Source: VBCK01 sp035939615
Lineage (GTDB): Bacteria > Pseudomonadota > Gammaproteobacteria > Burkholderiales > Burkholderiaceae_F
Reading direction: 5' to 3'
Length of the DNA: 44,112 bases
Assembly: GCA_035939615.1 (NCBI GenBank)
Contig: DASZFP010000033.1
Location: 1-44,112, forward strand
In this document: one piece after another, positions 15,835-24,902 of the stretch
Layout: the number at the start of each line of letters is the position of its first letter
How positions within the stretch are numbered: position 1 is the stretch's first letter
The notes under the pieces: model-generated
What the model was told of the DNA's origin: nothing
The model's database searches: none
The model's input: only the letters and a program-made list of their open reading frames with translations
Translations under genes and position numbers: made by a program

Positions 15835-16710
15835 ATGTCCGCTTCGAAACCGCAAAGTCGCGCCGCCGCCGCGCCCCCGCCCGGCGAGCGGGTCGGCGCA
15901 CCTGCATTCGACACGCCGCTGTCGCTCGAAGCGATCGAGCGGGCCCTGGGCCTGGCCGACGTGCGGGTCGAAGTGGTCGACCAGACCGGATCGACCAACG
16001 ACGATCTGCTCGAGGTCGCGCGCCTGTCGGCGCCGGCACGGCCGACCGTGCGAGCAGCGCTGCACCAGTTCGCCGGCCGCGGACGCCATGGCCGGCGCTG
16101 GCACGACGCGCGGGGTCGTGCGCTGCTGTTTTCGGTGATGACGGCCTGGCTGCGCGATCCGGCCGCCGCCTCGGCCGTGACCGTGGCGTGCGGCATTTCG
16201 GTGGCCGAGCTGCTGCGCCAGCGGGGCATCGAGGCCCGGCTCAAATGGCCCAACGATCTGCTGCTGTCGGGGCGCAAGCTCGGCGGGATCCTGACCGAAC
16301 TGGCGATCGACCCGCACGGCCGCTCCAGCCTGGTGGTGGGTCTGGGCGTGAACCTGTGCCTGGATCCGGAAACCCGCGTGTCGATCGATCAGCCGGCCGC
16401 CGCGCTGGACGAACGCGTCGTGGAGGCGCGCCTGGTGTCCGAACGGGAGAGCTGGATCGGGCTGCTGGCGCGCGCGGTGCTGGACGCGATCGAGCGTTTC
16501 GAGCGCGAGGGGTTTGCGCCGTTTCGGGCGCGCTTCGAGGATCTGTTCTCCTATGCCGGCCGGCCGGTGGTCCTGATGCAGGCGGGATTGCCCACGTTGA
16601 CCGGCGTGGCGGCCGGCATCGACGCGGAGGGGCGCCTGCTGCTTTCCACCGACAACGGCGTGCAGGCGATCTCCAGCGGAGAGCTGTCGCTGCGCCCAGC
16701 CGACGCATGA
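15835..16710 (+). CDS. birA: Biotin--[acetyl-CoA-carboxylase] ligase, monofunctional
   Basis: A 291-aa biotin protein ligase. Key segments: TGSTNDDLL, the biotinyl-adenylate loop FAGRGRHGRRW (about residue 80), KWPNDLLLSGRKLGGIL (about 137) and a C-terminal SH3-like domain. There is no N-terminal helix-turn-helix, so it should biotinylate AccB but not act as the BirA repressor. It opens the birA-coaX-SPOR operon and is coupled to coaX by ATGA. ATG 15835 was chosen; the upstream frame lacks homology. Confidence 0.95.
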   Translation: MSASKPQSRAAAAPPPGERVGAPAFDTPLSLEAIERALGLADVRVEVVDQTGSTNDDLLEVARLSAPARPTVRAALHQFAGRGRHGRRWHDARGRALLFSVMTAWLRDPAAASAVTVACGISVAELLRQRGIEARLKWPNDLLLSGRKLGGILTELAIDPHGRSSLVVGLGVNLCLDPETRVSIDQPAAALDERVVEARLVSERESWIGLLARAVLDAIERFEREGFAPFRARFEDLFSYAGRPVVLMQAGLPTLTGVAAGIDAEGRLLLSTDNGVQAISSGELSLRPADA

Positions 16711-17531
16711 GGTGGCTGCTGCTCGACGCGGGCAACACCGCGCTGAAATGGGCATTGACCGGAACGCATGAGCCTTCCGCGCTGGCGCGCGGCATCCTGG
16801 AGCTGGGCGCGGGGCGGGGCGAGGCGCTGGCGGACGCCTTGCGGCAGTCGCTGCGCGAATCCCCTGGCGGGGGGCGCGGCGCGCAGGCGTTCGCCTGCAG
16901 CGTGGCCTCCCACGCAGTGACGCACGAGATCGCGGCCGCGGTTGCTGCGTTGACGCACGACGAGGTCCGATGGATGTCTTCGCAAGCCCGATTCGAGTTG
17001 CACGGCGTCGAGCTGGTCAACGGCTATCGCGATCCGGCCCAGCTGGGTGCGGACCGCTGGCACGCGTTGATCGCGGCGCGGCTGTCGTTCCCGGATCAGC
17101 CCCTGGTCGTGGTGTGCGCCGGAACCGCGACCACGGTGGATTCGGTCGACGCGGCGGGGCGCTTCCTCGGCGGCGTGATCGCGCCGGGCACGTCGCTGAT
17201 GACTGACAGCCTGGCGCGTGGCACGGCGAGGCTGCCGCGCAGCACAGGACGGCCGGTCACGATGCCCGACAACACGGACGACGCGATCGCCACCGGCGTG
17301 GCCGATGCGCTGGCCGGCCTGGTCGAACGGCGCGTGCGCGCGCTGGAGCGCGCCATGGCGCCGCCTCGATTGCTGGTGGCGGGCGGCGGAGCCGGCGAGC
17401 TGGCCGCGCGGCTGACGTTGGCAGGCGAGGTCAGCGGCATCACAATCGAGGAACACCTGGTCCTTCGCGGGTTGTGGTTTCGCGCGCTGGCCGCCGGCGA
17501 GGCCGGCGCGGAACGGGTCGATCCGAAATGA
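16707..17531 (+). CDS. coaX: Type III pantothenate kinase
   Basis: A 274-aa enzyme catalysing the first step of CoA synthesis. Actin-fold motifs are clear: LLLDAGNTALKWAL (phosphate 1), GADRWHALIAA (pantothenate binding), CAGTATTVDSVD (phosphate 2) and GGVIAPG. Start ATG 16707 overlaps birA by 4 bp; the stop overlaps the SPOR gene by 4 bp. Type III kinases are the usual form in betaproteobacteria and are not feedback-inhibited by CoA. Confidence 0.95.
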   Translation: MRWLLLDAGNTALKWALTGTHEPSALARGILELGAGRGEALADALRQSLRESPGGGRGAQAFACSVASHAVTHEIAAAVAALTHDEVRWMSSQARFELHGVELVNGYRDPAQLGADRWHALIAARLSFPDQPLVVVCAGTATTVDSVDAAGRFLGGVIAPGTSLMTDSLARGTARLPRSTGRPVTMPDNTDDAIATGVADALAGLVERRVRALERAMAPPRLLVAGGGAGELAARLTLAGEVSGITIEEHLVLRGLWFRALAAGEAGAERVDPK

Positions 17532-18235
17532 GAGCGCTGTTTCTGACGCTGTTGGCGTTGAACCTGGCACTGTTCGCGTTGCTGCACGGCTGGTTCGGCA
17601 CCGTGCCGGTCAGCGGACGCGAACCGGCCCGTCTGGATCAGCAGATCGCGGCCGAGCGCATTCGCGTGTTGACCGATCGCGAAGTGCAGCAGCTCGAGCG
17701 CCGCGCCGGCGAGCCGGCCGGCTCGGCCGCGACGACCCCGACACTTGCGCTGGATGGTGCGGGCTCGTGCGTGCAGATCGGCGACTTCGTCGGCGACGGC
17801 CAGCTTGCCCGGCTGCGCGAAAAGCTGGCCGAGCTGAAGCTCACGGACCGCGCGGCCGAGCAGAACAAGGAGTTGCCGGGCTGGTACCTGGTGTACCTGC
17901 CGCCGCCCGCCAAGTCGCTCGCCGAGGCCGAACAACGCGCCGATCAGCTGCGGGCCCAGGGCGTGCGCGAGCTGCTGGTGCTGAAGGAGGAAGGCGAGCG
18001 CTACGCGATCAGTCTGGGCTCTTTTCGCGACCGCGATCTGGCGGCCAGGCAAGTGGCCCAGCTCGAGCGGCGCGGCGTCAGGGGTGCGCGCGTGGGCGAC
18101 AAGCCGACCACGGTACGGGGCACGCGGGTGCTGATCCGCGGCGCCGATGCGCCGGCGCTGCAGCAGCTGGAAGCGTTGCAGAAGGAGTTTCCGCAGCAGA
18201 AAGTGCAGCCGTGCGCAGCCGAGCCGCAGTCTTGA
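17528..18235 (+). CDS. SPOR-domain membrane protein
   Basis: A 235-aa protein. Residues 1-23 form an N-terminal membrane anchor, then a linker with a Cys at about residue 80. A SPOR domain (about 117-195) contains GWYLVYLPPP and YAISLGSFRDRDLAARQ. SPOR domains bind denuded septal peptidoglycan, so a periplasmic role near the division site is likely. ATG 17528 overlaps the coaX stop. The order birA-coaX-SPOR is common in Burkholderiales. Confidence 0.88.
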   Translation: MRALFLTLLALNLALFALLHGWFGTVPVSGREPARLDQQIAAERIRVLTDREVQQLERRAGEPAGSAATTPTLALDGAGSCVQIGDFVGDGQLARLREKLAELKLTDRAAEQNKELPGWYLVYLPPPAKSLAEAEQRADQLRAQGVRELLVLKEEGERYAISLGSFRDRDLAARQVAQLERRGVRGARVGDKPTTVRGTRVLIRGADAPALQQLEALQKEFPQQKVQPCAAEPQS

Positions 18236-18246
18236 GCGGCCCGGCC

Positions 18247-18266
18247 CCGGCCGCCTAATCGGCCGG
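18247..18266. terminator. Hairpin between convergent SPOR and HIT genes
   Basis: CCGGCCG (18247-18253) and CGGCCGG (18260-18266) form a perfect 7-bp stem with a 6-nt loop that overlaps the HIT stop codon. It lies 11 bp after the SPOR stop. No T-run follows, so it could act as a weak or factor-assisted bidirectional terminator. Confidence 0.4.
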
Positions 18267-18689
18267 CAGCAGTTCTACGATCCTGGCCGAGAGCGCGGCC
18301 AGCTGCCGGCGGCAGTGCGCCAGGCGGGCGGCACTGGGCTCGCGCTGGCGCTGCGCCCAGATCGGCTGCGGAAAGTGCGCGTCGTCGGCGAAGCGCGCAA
18401 TCACGTGCCAGTGCAGATGCGGCGTCTGGTTGCCCAGGCTGGCCAGGTTGATCTTGTCCGGCGCCATGGTCTGGCGCAGCGCCGTCTCGGCCGCATGTAC
18501 CGCGGCCAGCAGCCGGGCGCGGTCGGATGCGGGCAGGTCGCTCATCTCGGGCACGTGCGCGTTCCAGATCACGCGCACGAAGGCCGGATAGTCGGGATCC
18601 TGGACCCGCACCACGCGCAGCTGCGCGGTGCGCGCCACCAGGGCGCCGCCATCTTCGCGGCACAGCGCACAGTCGGACGGTGCCATCAT
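18255..18689 (-). CDS. HIT-family protein, cytoplasmic
   Basis: A 144-aa histidine-triad protein. The segment GNQTPHLHWHVIARF contains the H-X-H-X-H motif; the extended region after it (DDAHFPQPIW) places it with the bacterial HIT proteins that have a C-terminal extension. The N-terminus CALCREDGG resembles the Cys pair of zinc-binding HIT proteins. Start ATG 18689 overlaps the oxidase stop by one base (TGATG), with another ATG directly after. Likely a nucleotide hydrolase or transferase; substrate unknown. Confidence 0.9.
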   Translation of the reverse strand: MMAPSDCALCREDGGALVARTAQLRVVRVQDPDYPAFVRVIWNAHVPEMSDLPASDRARLLAAVHAAETALRQTMAPDKINLASLGNQTPHLHWHVIARFADDAHFPQPIWAQRQREPSAARLAHCRRQLAALSARIVELLPAD

Positions 18690-21600
18690 CAGACCAGCAC
18701 GCGCTCGATGCCGCCCGCGTTGGCGCGGGTCACGAAATCGGGCATCCAGTTTTCGCCGAGCAGGTGGCGCGCCAGCTCGACCACCAGGTAGTCGGCCTGC
18801 ACCGCTGAGCTGTCCTGGAAGCGGCTCAAGCCCTGCAGGCACGACGGGCAGGAGGTCAGCACGCGCACCGCGCCGTCGAAGCCGCCTTCGCGCAGCCGCC
18901 CGGCCTGTGCGTCCAGCTCGGCCTGCTTGCGCATCCGCACCTGGGTGGCGATGTCGGGGCGTGTGACGGCCAGGGTGCCGGCCTCGCCGCAGCAGCGGTC
19001 GGTGCGGTCCACACGGTGGCCATCGGCCGTGCCGAGCAGGCCGTTGACCGTCTGCATCACATTGTGCTTCATCGGACTGTGGCAGGGGTCGTGGTACAGG
19101 TAGCGCACCCCGGCCACGCCGTCGGCGCGCACGCCCTTTTCGAGCAGAAACTCGTGGATGTCCACGATCCGGCAGCCCGGGAAGATTTCCTCGAAACGGT
19201 AGCCCTGGAGCTGGTCGTAGCAGGTGCCGCAGCTGACGATCACGGTGCGGATGTCCAGGTAGTTCAGCGTATTGGCGACCCGGTGGAACAGCACCCGGTT
19301 GTCGGTCGTGATCTTCTCGGCGCGCGCTGCCTGTCCGGCGCCGCGCTGCGGGTAGCCGCAGCACAGGTATCCGGGCGGCAGCACGGTCTGGACGCCCACG
19401 TGCCAGAGCATCGCCTGGGTTGCGAGCCCGACCTGCGAAAACAGCCGTTCCGATCCGCACCCCGGGAAATAGAACACCGCCTCGCTGTCGACTGCGCTCG
19501 CGGCCGGGTCACGGATGATCGGCACGAACCGGGCATCCTCGATGTCCAGCAGTGCGCGCGCGGTGCGCTTGGGCAGCCCGCCCGGCAGCTTGCGGTTGAC
19601 GAAGTGGATCACCTGCTGCCGCAGTGCGGGCTGACCGGTGCTGGCGGGAGGCTGGCGGCGCTGCGCCGCGGCCGGCAGCGCGAGCAGGCGGTGCGCGATC
19701 CGCTGCAGCCGGTAGCCCCAGTCGACCACCAGCTTGCGCGCGAGCTTGACCCGCTCCGGGCGGGTGGCGTTCAGCAGCAGCATGGCGGCCGCCGTCCCCG
19801 GGTCAAAGCGCCTGCGGCCGATCCGGCGCAGCAGGTCGCGCATCGCCATCGACACCTCACCGAAGTCGATGTCGACCGGGCAGGGGGCGGCACACTTGTG
19901 GCACAGCGTACAGTGATCGGCCACATCGGAAAAATCGTCCCAGTGCTGCAGCGACACGCCGCGGCGCGTCTGCTCTTCGTACAGGAACGCCTCGATCAGC
20001 AGCGAAGTGGCCAGGATCTTGTCGCGCGGCGAATACAGCAGGTTGGCCCTGGGCTCGTGCGTCGCGCACACCGGCTTGCACTTGCCACAGCGCAGGCAGT
20101 CCTTGATCGCGTCCGACACGCTCTTGATGTCGCTTTGCTGCATGATCAGGGATTCGTGCCCGAGCAGGTTGAAGCTGGGCGTGTACGCGCGCGACAGGTC
20201 GGCGCCGGGCCCGAGCTTGCCGCGGTTGAAGCGCTCCTGCGGGTCGATCCGGCTCCGGTAGGCGCGGAACGCGGCCAGTTCGTCCTCGTGCAGGAACTGC
20301 AGCTTGGTGATGCCGATTCCGTGCTCGCCGGATATGACGCCGTCGAGCTCGCGTGCGATCCGCATGATCCGGTCGACCGCCTGCCCCGCCTCCTGCAGCA
20401 TCTCGTAGTTGTCGGAATTCACGGGGATGTTGGTGTGCACGTTGCCGTCGCCGGCGTGCATGTGCAGCGCCACCACCACGCGCCCCTTGAGCACTTCGCC
20501 GTGCAGCCGGTCGATCGCCGCCAGCAGCGGGCCGAACGCGTTGCCCCCGAACAGGCGTTCCAGCGGCGCGCGCACCTCGGCCTTCCAGGAAATGCGGATC
20601 GAGCGGTCCTGCAGCGCCTCGAAGAGGCGCTTGCCCTCCGAAGCGCGCAGCGCGAAGGAGGGCTCACCTTCCTTCGCGGCTGTCGCCGCTTCGGAGGGCG
20701 TGCCGTCCAGCTGCCGCAGCGCCTCCTCGAGCGGCGCGTCGATCCACTGCATCAGCCCGGTCCAGCGCAGCCGCACCGCGCCGATCAGCTCGAGCGCCCG
20801 CTCGACCCGGTCCCCCAGGACCTCGGCGCGCGACAGCCGTTCGGTCTCCGGCTCGGCGCCGCTGCCGAGCGGGAACTGCGTGCCCAGCAGCTGTTCCAGG
20901 GCATCGAGCATGCGCACCTTGTTCGCGGTGGACCGCTCGATGTTGATCCGCTCGATCGCGTCCGTGTATTCGCCCAGCCGGGCCAGCGGGATGACGACGT
21001 CCTCGTTGATCTTGAACGCGTTGGTGTGACGCGCGATGGCAGCAGTCCTGGCCCGATCCAGCCAGAAGGTGCGGCGCGCCTCCGGGCTCACCGCCACGAA
21101 ACCCTCGCCGCTGCGGGCGTTGGCCAGGTGCACCACCTGCGAGGCCGCGCGCGCCACGGCGTCGGCGTCGTCGCCGACGATGTCGCCCAATAGCACCATC
21201 TTGGGCAGCGTGCCCCGGCGCGACTTGGTCGCGTAGCCGACCGCTCGCAGGTAACGCTCGTCCAGGTGCTCGAATCCGGCCAGTTGCGCCCCGCCCGGCT
21301 GCTGCTCCAGGTAGTTCTTGATCTCGACGATGCAGGGGATGGCGGCGCGTGCCTGGCCGAAGAATTCCAGGCAGAAGGTGCGCGCATGGCCCGGCATCCG
21401 GTGCGCGATCCAGCGGGCGCAGGTGATCAGCCCGTCGCAGCCTTCCTTCTGCACGCCCGGCAGCCCGCCCAGGAACTTGTCGGTGACGTCCTTGCCCAGC
21501 CCGATCCGGCGAAAGGCCGCGCCCGGGATCTCGAGGCTGGCGCGCCGCAGCTCGCGCGCGCGGGCCGCCGGCTCGCGGCCGTCCTTCCACACGAGCTCGA

Positions 21601-22648
21601 AGCGGGCCGTTTTCACCTCGTGGATGCGGCCCAGGTTGTGTTGCAGGCGCGACACCTCGAGCCAGTTGCCGTCGGGGTCGACCATCCGCCACCAGGCCAG
21701 GTTGTCGACTGCGGTACCCCACAGCACGGCCTTCTTGCCGCCGGCGTTCATCGCGATGTTGCCGCCGACGCAGGACGCATCGGCCGAGGTCGGATCGACC
21801 GCGAACACGCAGCCCGCGCGCTCGGCCGCCTGCGCCACACGCCGCGTCACGACGCCGGCCTCGGTGAGTATCGTCGGCACGGGCGCGTCCAGGCCCGGCA
21901 GCTCGACCGGCTCCAGGCTGCCGCAGCGCTCGAGCTTCTCGGTGTTGATCACGGCCGACAGGGGGGTCAGCGGGACCACGCCGCCGGTGTAGCCGGTGCC
22001 GCCGCCGCGCGGCACGATGGTCAGGTCGACCTGGGCGCAGGCGCGCACCAGGCCCGGAATTTCATCCTCGGCATCCGGGCACAGCACCACGAACGGGTAC
22101 TCGACGCGCCAGTCGGTGGCGTCGGTGACGTGCGACACGCGCGCATACGGATCGAAGCGGATGTTGTCCTCGCGCGTGTGGCGCCGGAACAGCCGCCGCG
22201 CCCGCTGGCGCAGCCCCTGCGCCTGGTCGAAGCCGGCGGCGAAACGCGCGACTGCGCCGCGGGCCGCCTGCAGCAGCTGCGCCACCCGCCGGTCGAGGTC
22301 GGCCTCGGGGCGCGCCCGCTGGCGCCGCTCGATCTCGTGCAGCCGGTGGTGCAGCGCCTCGATCAGCAGATTGCGGCGCTTCGGATTTTCGAGCAGGTCC
22401 TCCTGAAGGTATGGATTGCGCTCCACCACCCAGATGTCGCCGAGCACCTCGAACAGCATGCGCGCGCTGCGCCCGGTGCGCCGCTCGTGGCGCAGCGACC
22501 CGAGCACCTCCCAGGCGGCCGGCCCCAGCAGCCGGATCACGATTTCGCGATCCGACAGCGACGTGTAGTTGTACGGAATCTCGCGCAGGCGGACCGGCGG
22601 TTCGGCCTGGCCGGCGCCGAGCGTCACGCCGGGCTGCAGCGCGTCCAT
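18689..22648 (-). CDS. DUF3683 / FAD-linked oxidase / Fe-S / CCG multidomain oxidoreductase
   Basis: A 1319-aa protein. Order of domains: DUF3683 (about 1-140); FAD_binding_4 with VPRGGGTGYTGG (about 205-220); FAD-oxidase C-terminal domain (about 640-820); two 4Fe-4S motifs CLRCGKCKPVC (about 852) and CTLCHKCAAPCP (about 912); and a GlpC/LldE-like part with CCG repeats (GCGSERL near 1066, YLCCGYP, SCGTCYD, CCGEAG and SCPSC near 1267). It therefore joins in one chain what other bacteria encode as GlcD- and GlpC/LldE-like subunits. A 2-hydroxyacid such as D-lactate is the likely substrate class, with electrons passed to quinone. It lies downstream of the ICMT-like gene and is coupled to the HIT gene. 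Confidence 0.92.
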   Translation of the reverse strand: MDALQPGVTLGAGQAEPPVRLREIPYNYTSLSDREIVIRLLGPAAWEVLGSLRHERRTGRSARMLFEVLGDIWVVERNPYLQEDLLENPKRRNLLIEALHHRLHEIERRQRARPEADLDRRVAQLLQAARGAVARFAAGFDQAQGLRQRARRLFRRHTREDNIRFDPYARVSHVTDATDWRVEYPFVVLCPDAEDEIPGLVRACAQVDLTIVPRGGGTGYTGGVVPLTPLSAVINTEKLERCGSLEPVELPGLDAPVPTILTEAGVVTRRVAQAAERAGCVFAVDPTSADASCVGGNIAMNAGGKKAVLWGTAVDNLAWWRMVDPDGNWLEVSRLQHNLGRIHEVKTARFELVWKDGREPAARARELRRASLEIPGAAFRRIGLGKDVTDKFLGGLPGVQKEGCDGLITCARWIAHRMPGHARTFCLEFFGQARAAIPCIVEIKNYLEQQPGGAQLAGFEHLDERYLRAVGYATKSRRGTLPKMVLLGDIVGDDADAVARAASQVVHLANARSGEGFVAVSPEARRTFWLDRARTAAIARHTNAFKINEDVVIPLARLGEYTDAIERINIERSTANKVRMLDALEQLLGTQFPLGSGAEPETERLSRAEVLGDRVERALELIGAVRLRWTGLMQWIDAPLEEALRQLDGTPSEAATAAKEGEPSFALRASEGKRLFEALQDRSIRISWKAEVRAPLERLFGGNAFGPLLAAIDRLHGEVLKGRVVVALHMHAGDGNVHTNIPVNSDNYEMLQEAGQAVDRIMRIARELDGVISGEHGIGITKLQFLHEDELAAFRAYRSRIDPQERFNRGKLGPGADLSRAYTPSFNLLGHESLIMQQSDIKSVSDAIKDCLRCGKCKPVCATHEPRANLLYSPRDKILATSLLIEAFLYEEQTRRGVSLQHWDDFSDVADHCTLCHKCAAPCPVDIDFGEVSMAMRDLLRRIGRRRFDPGTAAAMLLLNATRPERVKLARKLVVDWGYRLQRIAHRLLALPAAAQRRQPPASTGQPALRQQVIHFVNRKLPGGLPKRTARALLDIEDARFVPIIRDPAASAVDSEAVFYFPGCGSERLFSQVGLATQAMLWHVGVQTVLPPGYLCCGYPQRGAGQAARAEKITTDNRVLFHRVANTLNYLDIRTVIVSCGTCYDQLQGYRFEEIFPGCRIVDIHEFLLEKGVRADGVAGVRYLYHDPCHSPMKHNVMQTVNGLLGTADGHRVDRTDRCCGEAGTLAVTRPDIATQVRMRKQAELDAQAGRLREGGFDGAVRVLTSCPSCLQGLSRFQDSSAVQADYLVVELARHLLGENWMPDFVTRANAGGIERVLV

Positions 22649-22705
22649 GGAGACGTCCGATTCAGCTCAAAGCCGCAGTGTATCCGCGGCAGCGGTGCGC
22701 ACGCC

Positions 22706-23281
22706 TCAGAAAATCCGCGGCACCACGGCCGGTGTGTGCGCGGCGTAGTCGGAATAGGCCGATCCGAATGTCTCGCGCATCCAGCGCTCTTCCAGCCGCC
22801 ACTTGCGCCACAGCGCGTACGCGGCGATCACGAGGGCAAGCGGCCCGCGCCACTGGCCCGATGCCAGCGCGGAGCCTGCAAACGCGAGCAGCAGGCCGCT
22901 GTAGATGGGATGCCGGACGTAGCGATACGGGCCGGTCGTTATCAGCTGATGATCCTGCTTCACGGTCACCGTGCCGCTCCAGTTGGTGCCGAGGAAGCGG
23001 CGCGCCCACACCGTCAGCGCCAGGCCCGGGACCGTGATCGCGGCGCCTGCCAGGCCCAGGCCCGCCGATGGCGGGACGAACTGCGCGGTCAGCCAGACCC
23101 CGGGCGGCCACGGCGCCGCCAGCAGCGCCACCGCCACCGTCAACGGCACGATGTGGCCGGCGCGCGAAGCGGGCGATTCGTGGCGTTGCGCCGGCTTGAC
23201 GCCGCGCGCGCTGATCACCCAGTAGGCGACCCACGCGAGCCAGACGCACTGGAAGATCCACTGGACCGTGGCGGCGGGCAC
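22706..23281 (-). CDS. Isoprenylcysteine carboxylmethyltransferase-like membrane protein
   Basis: A 191-aa multi-pass protein (four to five helices). The family core GPYRYVRHPIYSG is present, followed by a C-terminal EERWM...FGSAYSDYA segment for SAM binding. Start GTG 23281 lies just after the stop of the HIT-like gene (4 bp between). Bacterial members methylate lipids or small molecules and are named only by similarity to the eukaryotic enzyme. Substrate unknown. Confidence 0.88.
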   Translation of the reverse strand: MPAATVQWIFQCVWLAWVAYWVISARGVKPAQRHESPASRAGHIVPLTVAVALLAAPWPPGVWLTAQFVPPSAGLGLAGAAITVPGLALTVWARRFLGTNWSGTVTVKQDHQLITTGPYRYVRHPIYSGLLLAFAGSALASGQWRGPLALVIAAYALWRKWRLEERWMRETFGSAYSDYAAHTPAVVPRIF

Positions 23282-23285
23282 GGTT

Positions 23286-23771
23286 TCACCAGTCGACCAG
23301 GTGGAAATGCAGGTATGAGATGTCCTGTTCGCCGGGCCCATTGGTGTAGACGCGATAGTCCGACAGGTTCTGCTCGTTCACGATCGCCTGGATGATGGCG
23401 AAGCAGTCCATCACGTAGGGCGCGTCCTCGACGGTCAAGTCGGCGATGTCGCGGATGTCGCGCTTCGGGAAAAACACCAGGTGCAGGTGACGGCCCCGGC
23501 GCGGGTACGGCACGGCCAGGCACTTGTCGGATTCGCGCACCACCTGCGGCACCCAGCCCGGCGCGTTGACGATGCCCGCCGATGCGAACAAACCCGCGAT
23601 GTCATTGGCCTTGTAACAGCGGTGCCCGCACGATGCGACATTCAGCCAGGCGCGCGGTTGCGTGTTCATGAAGGCGCGCGCTCCGATCGACAGGCCGGCC
23701 ACGAACGTGAGCGTCAGGACGACCAGCAGCCGCAGGCGTCGGCTTCGGTCCGATCGGTCAGAATTGAACAT
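23286..23771 (-). CDS. Membrane-anchored/exported HIT-like protein
   Basis: A 161-aa protein. Residues about 12-33 form a basic-flanked hydrophobic anchor or signal. The rest has the HIT architecture: HLHLVFFPKRDIRDIADLT, the helix APYVMDCFAIIQAIV, and at the very end DISYLHFHLVDW. In the triad position the sequence is Y-L-H-F-H, so the first His is replaced by Tyr while the central nucleophilic His is kept. Four Cys in the mature part (as in ASCGHRC) would suit an oxidising periplasm. CDP-diacylglycerol diphosphatase (Cdh) is another exported HIT-like family and is a possible assignment. Confidence 0.7.
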   Translation of the reverse strand: MFNSDRSDRSRRLRLLVVLTLTFVAGLSIGARAFMNTQPRAWLNVASCGHRCYKANDIAGLFASAGIVNAPGWVPQVVRESDKCLAVPYPRRGRHLHLVFFPKRDIRDIADLTVEDAPYVMDCFAIIQAIVNEQNLSDYRVYTNGPGEQDISYLHFHLVDW

Positions 23772-23805
23772 AGGATGGAGTTCTGGTCGAAGGAGGCGGG
23801 TGGCG

Positions 23806-24831
23806 CTAGGCCGCCAGCGCCGGCTCCTGCATGGCGGCGATCTGCTCGCGCAGCTCCAGGATGCGCGCCTCCCAGTAGCGCGGCGAATCGAACCACGGGA
23901 AGGCGGCCGGGAAGGCCGGGTCGTGCCAGCGGCGCGCGATCCACGCGGAATAGTGGATCAGCCGCAGCGTGCGCAGCGCCTCGACCAGGTGCAGCTCGTG
24001 CGGATTGAATTCGGCGAAGTCCTCGTAACCGGCCAGCAGGTCCGACAGCTGCCGCTGCATCTCCTGTTGGCTGCCGGACAGCAGCATCCACAGATCCTGC
24101 ACGGCCGGCCCCAGCCGGCTGTCGTCGAAATCGACGAAGTGGGGTCCCGGTTGCGCGCCCACGTCGGTCCACAGCAGGTTGCCTTCGTGGCAGTCGCCGT
24201 GCAGCCGCAGCGGCCGGAACCGGCCCGCCCGACCGAAGCAGGCGCGCGCTTCCACGATTGCGTCCCGCACGACGCCCCGGTACACGTCCACCAGCTCGGG
24301 TGGCAACCAACCGGCCTCGATCAGAAAGGTGCTGGGTTCTACGCCGAAGGTTTCGACGTCCAGCGTCGGCCGGTGGTGATACGTCGCGGTCGAGCCGACC
24401 GCGTGCAACCGCCCCAGGAAACGTCCGATGCGCTCGAGCACCGTGCGGTCCGACAGCTCCGGCGCGCGTCCGCCCCGGCGCTCGAACACGGCGAAACGAA
24501 AGCCCCCGTATCCGTGCAAGGTGTGTTCGCCGATGACCTGCGGGGCTACCGCCGGCACCTCGGCCTGCGCCAGCTCGGCCACGAATGCGTGCTCCTCCAG
24601 GATCGCGGCATCCGTCCAGCGGTCCGGACGGTAGAACTTGACGACGGCCGGCGGCACCCGGGCAGCGCCCGGTCCCTCCAGGCCGACCTGGAAGACCCGG
24701 TTCTCGTAGCTGTTCAGCGCCATCAACTGGCCGGACGTCAACAGCCCGATCGAATCGATCGCGTTCAGGATCAGATCCGGCGTCAGGCCAGCAAACGGCG
24801 GGGCAGCGGTCGGCTCGGAAGGGCTGGTCAC
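23806..24831 (-). CDS. srkA: SrkA/YihE-like stress-response protein kinase
   Basis: A 341-aa aminoglycoside-phosphotransferase-fold kinase. Catalytic loop LHGDCHEGNLLW (about residue 209) and the metal-binding VDFDDSRLG (about 231) are intact. The N-terminal ALNSYENRVFQVG is the nucleotide-binding region characteristic of SrkA. Length fits the family (about 330 aa). In E. coli SrkA counters MazEF-linked death under stress. Start GTG 24831. First gene of the minus-strand run to the HIT gene and divergent from the Mg2+ ATPase (71 bp between). Confidence 0.92.
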   Translation of the reverse strand: MTSPSEPTAAPPFAGLTPDLILNAIDSIGLLTSGQLMALNSYENRVFQVGLEGPGAARVPPAVVKFYRPDRWTDAAILEEHAFVAELAQAEVPAVAPQVIGEHTLHGYGGFRFAVFERRGGRAPELSDRTVLERIGRFLGRLHAVGSTATYHHRPTLDVETFGVEPSTFLIEAGWLPPELVDVYRGVVRDAIVEARACFGRAGRFRPLRLHGDCHEGNLLWTDVGAQPGPHFVDFDDSRLGPAVQDLWMLLSGSQQEMQRQLSDLLAGYEDFAEFNPHELHLVEALRTLRLIHYSAWIARRWHDPAFPAAFPWFDSPRYWEARILELREQIAAMQEPALAA

Positions 24832-24902
24832 CGCGGAAGCTTAACCGGTGGGGTGCGCCCGGTCATCACAGGCCGGACCGGGTCGTGGTAAAAGCGGGCT
24901 GC

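Noticed and set aside
15736..16755. N-terminal extension of the VanZ-like gene to 16755
   Set aside because: The extension is antisense to birA and lacks hydrophobic helices; ATG 15735 gives a normal VanZ N-terminus.
19016..21193. 725-aa plus-strand open frame opposite the FAD/Fe-S oxidase
   Set aside because: Antisense shadow caused by high GC third positions; Arg/Gln/His/Val-rich composition with no domains, while the minus strand encodes a full recognised protein.
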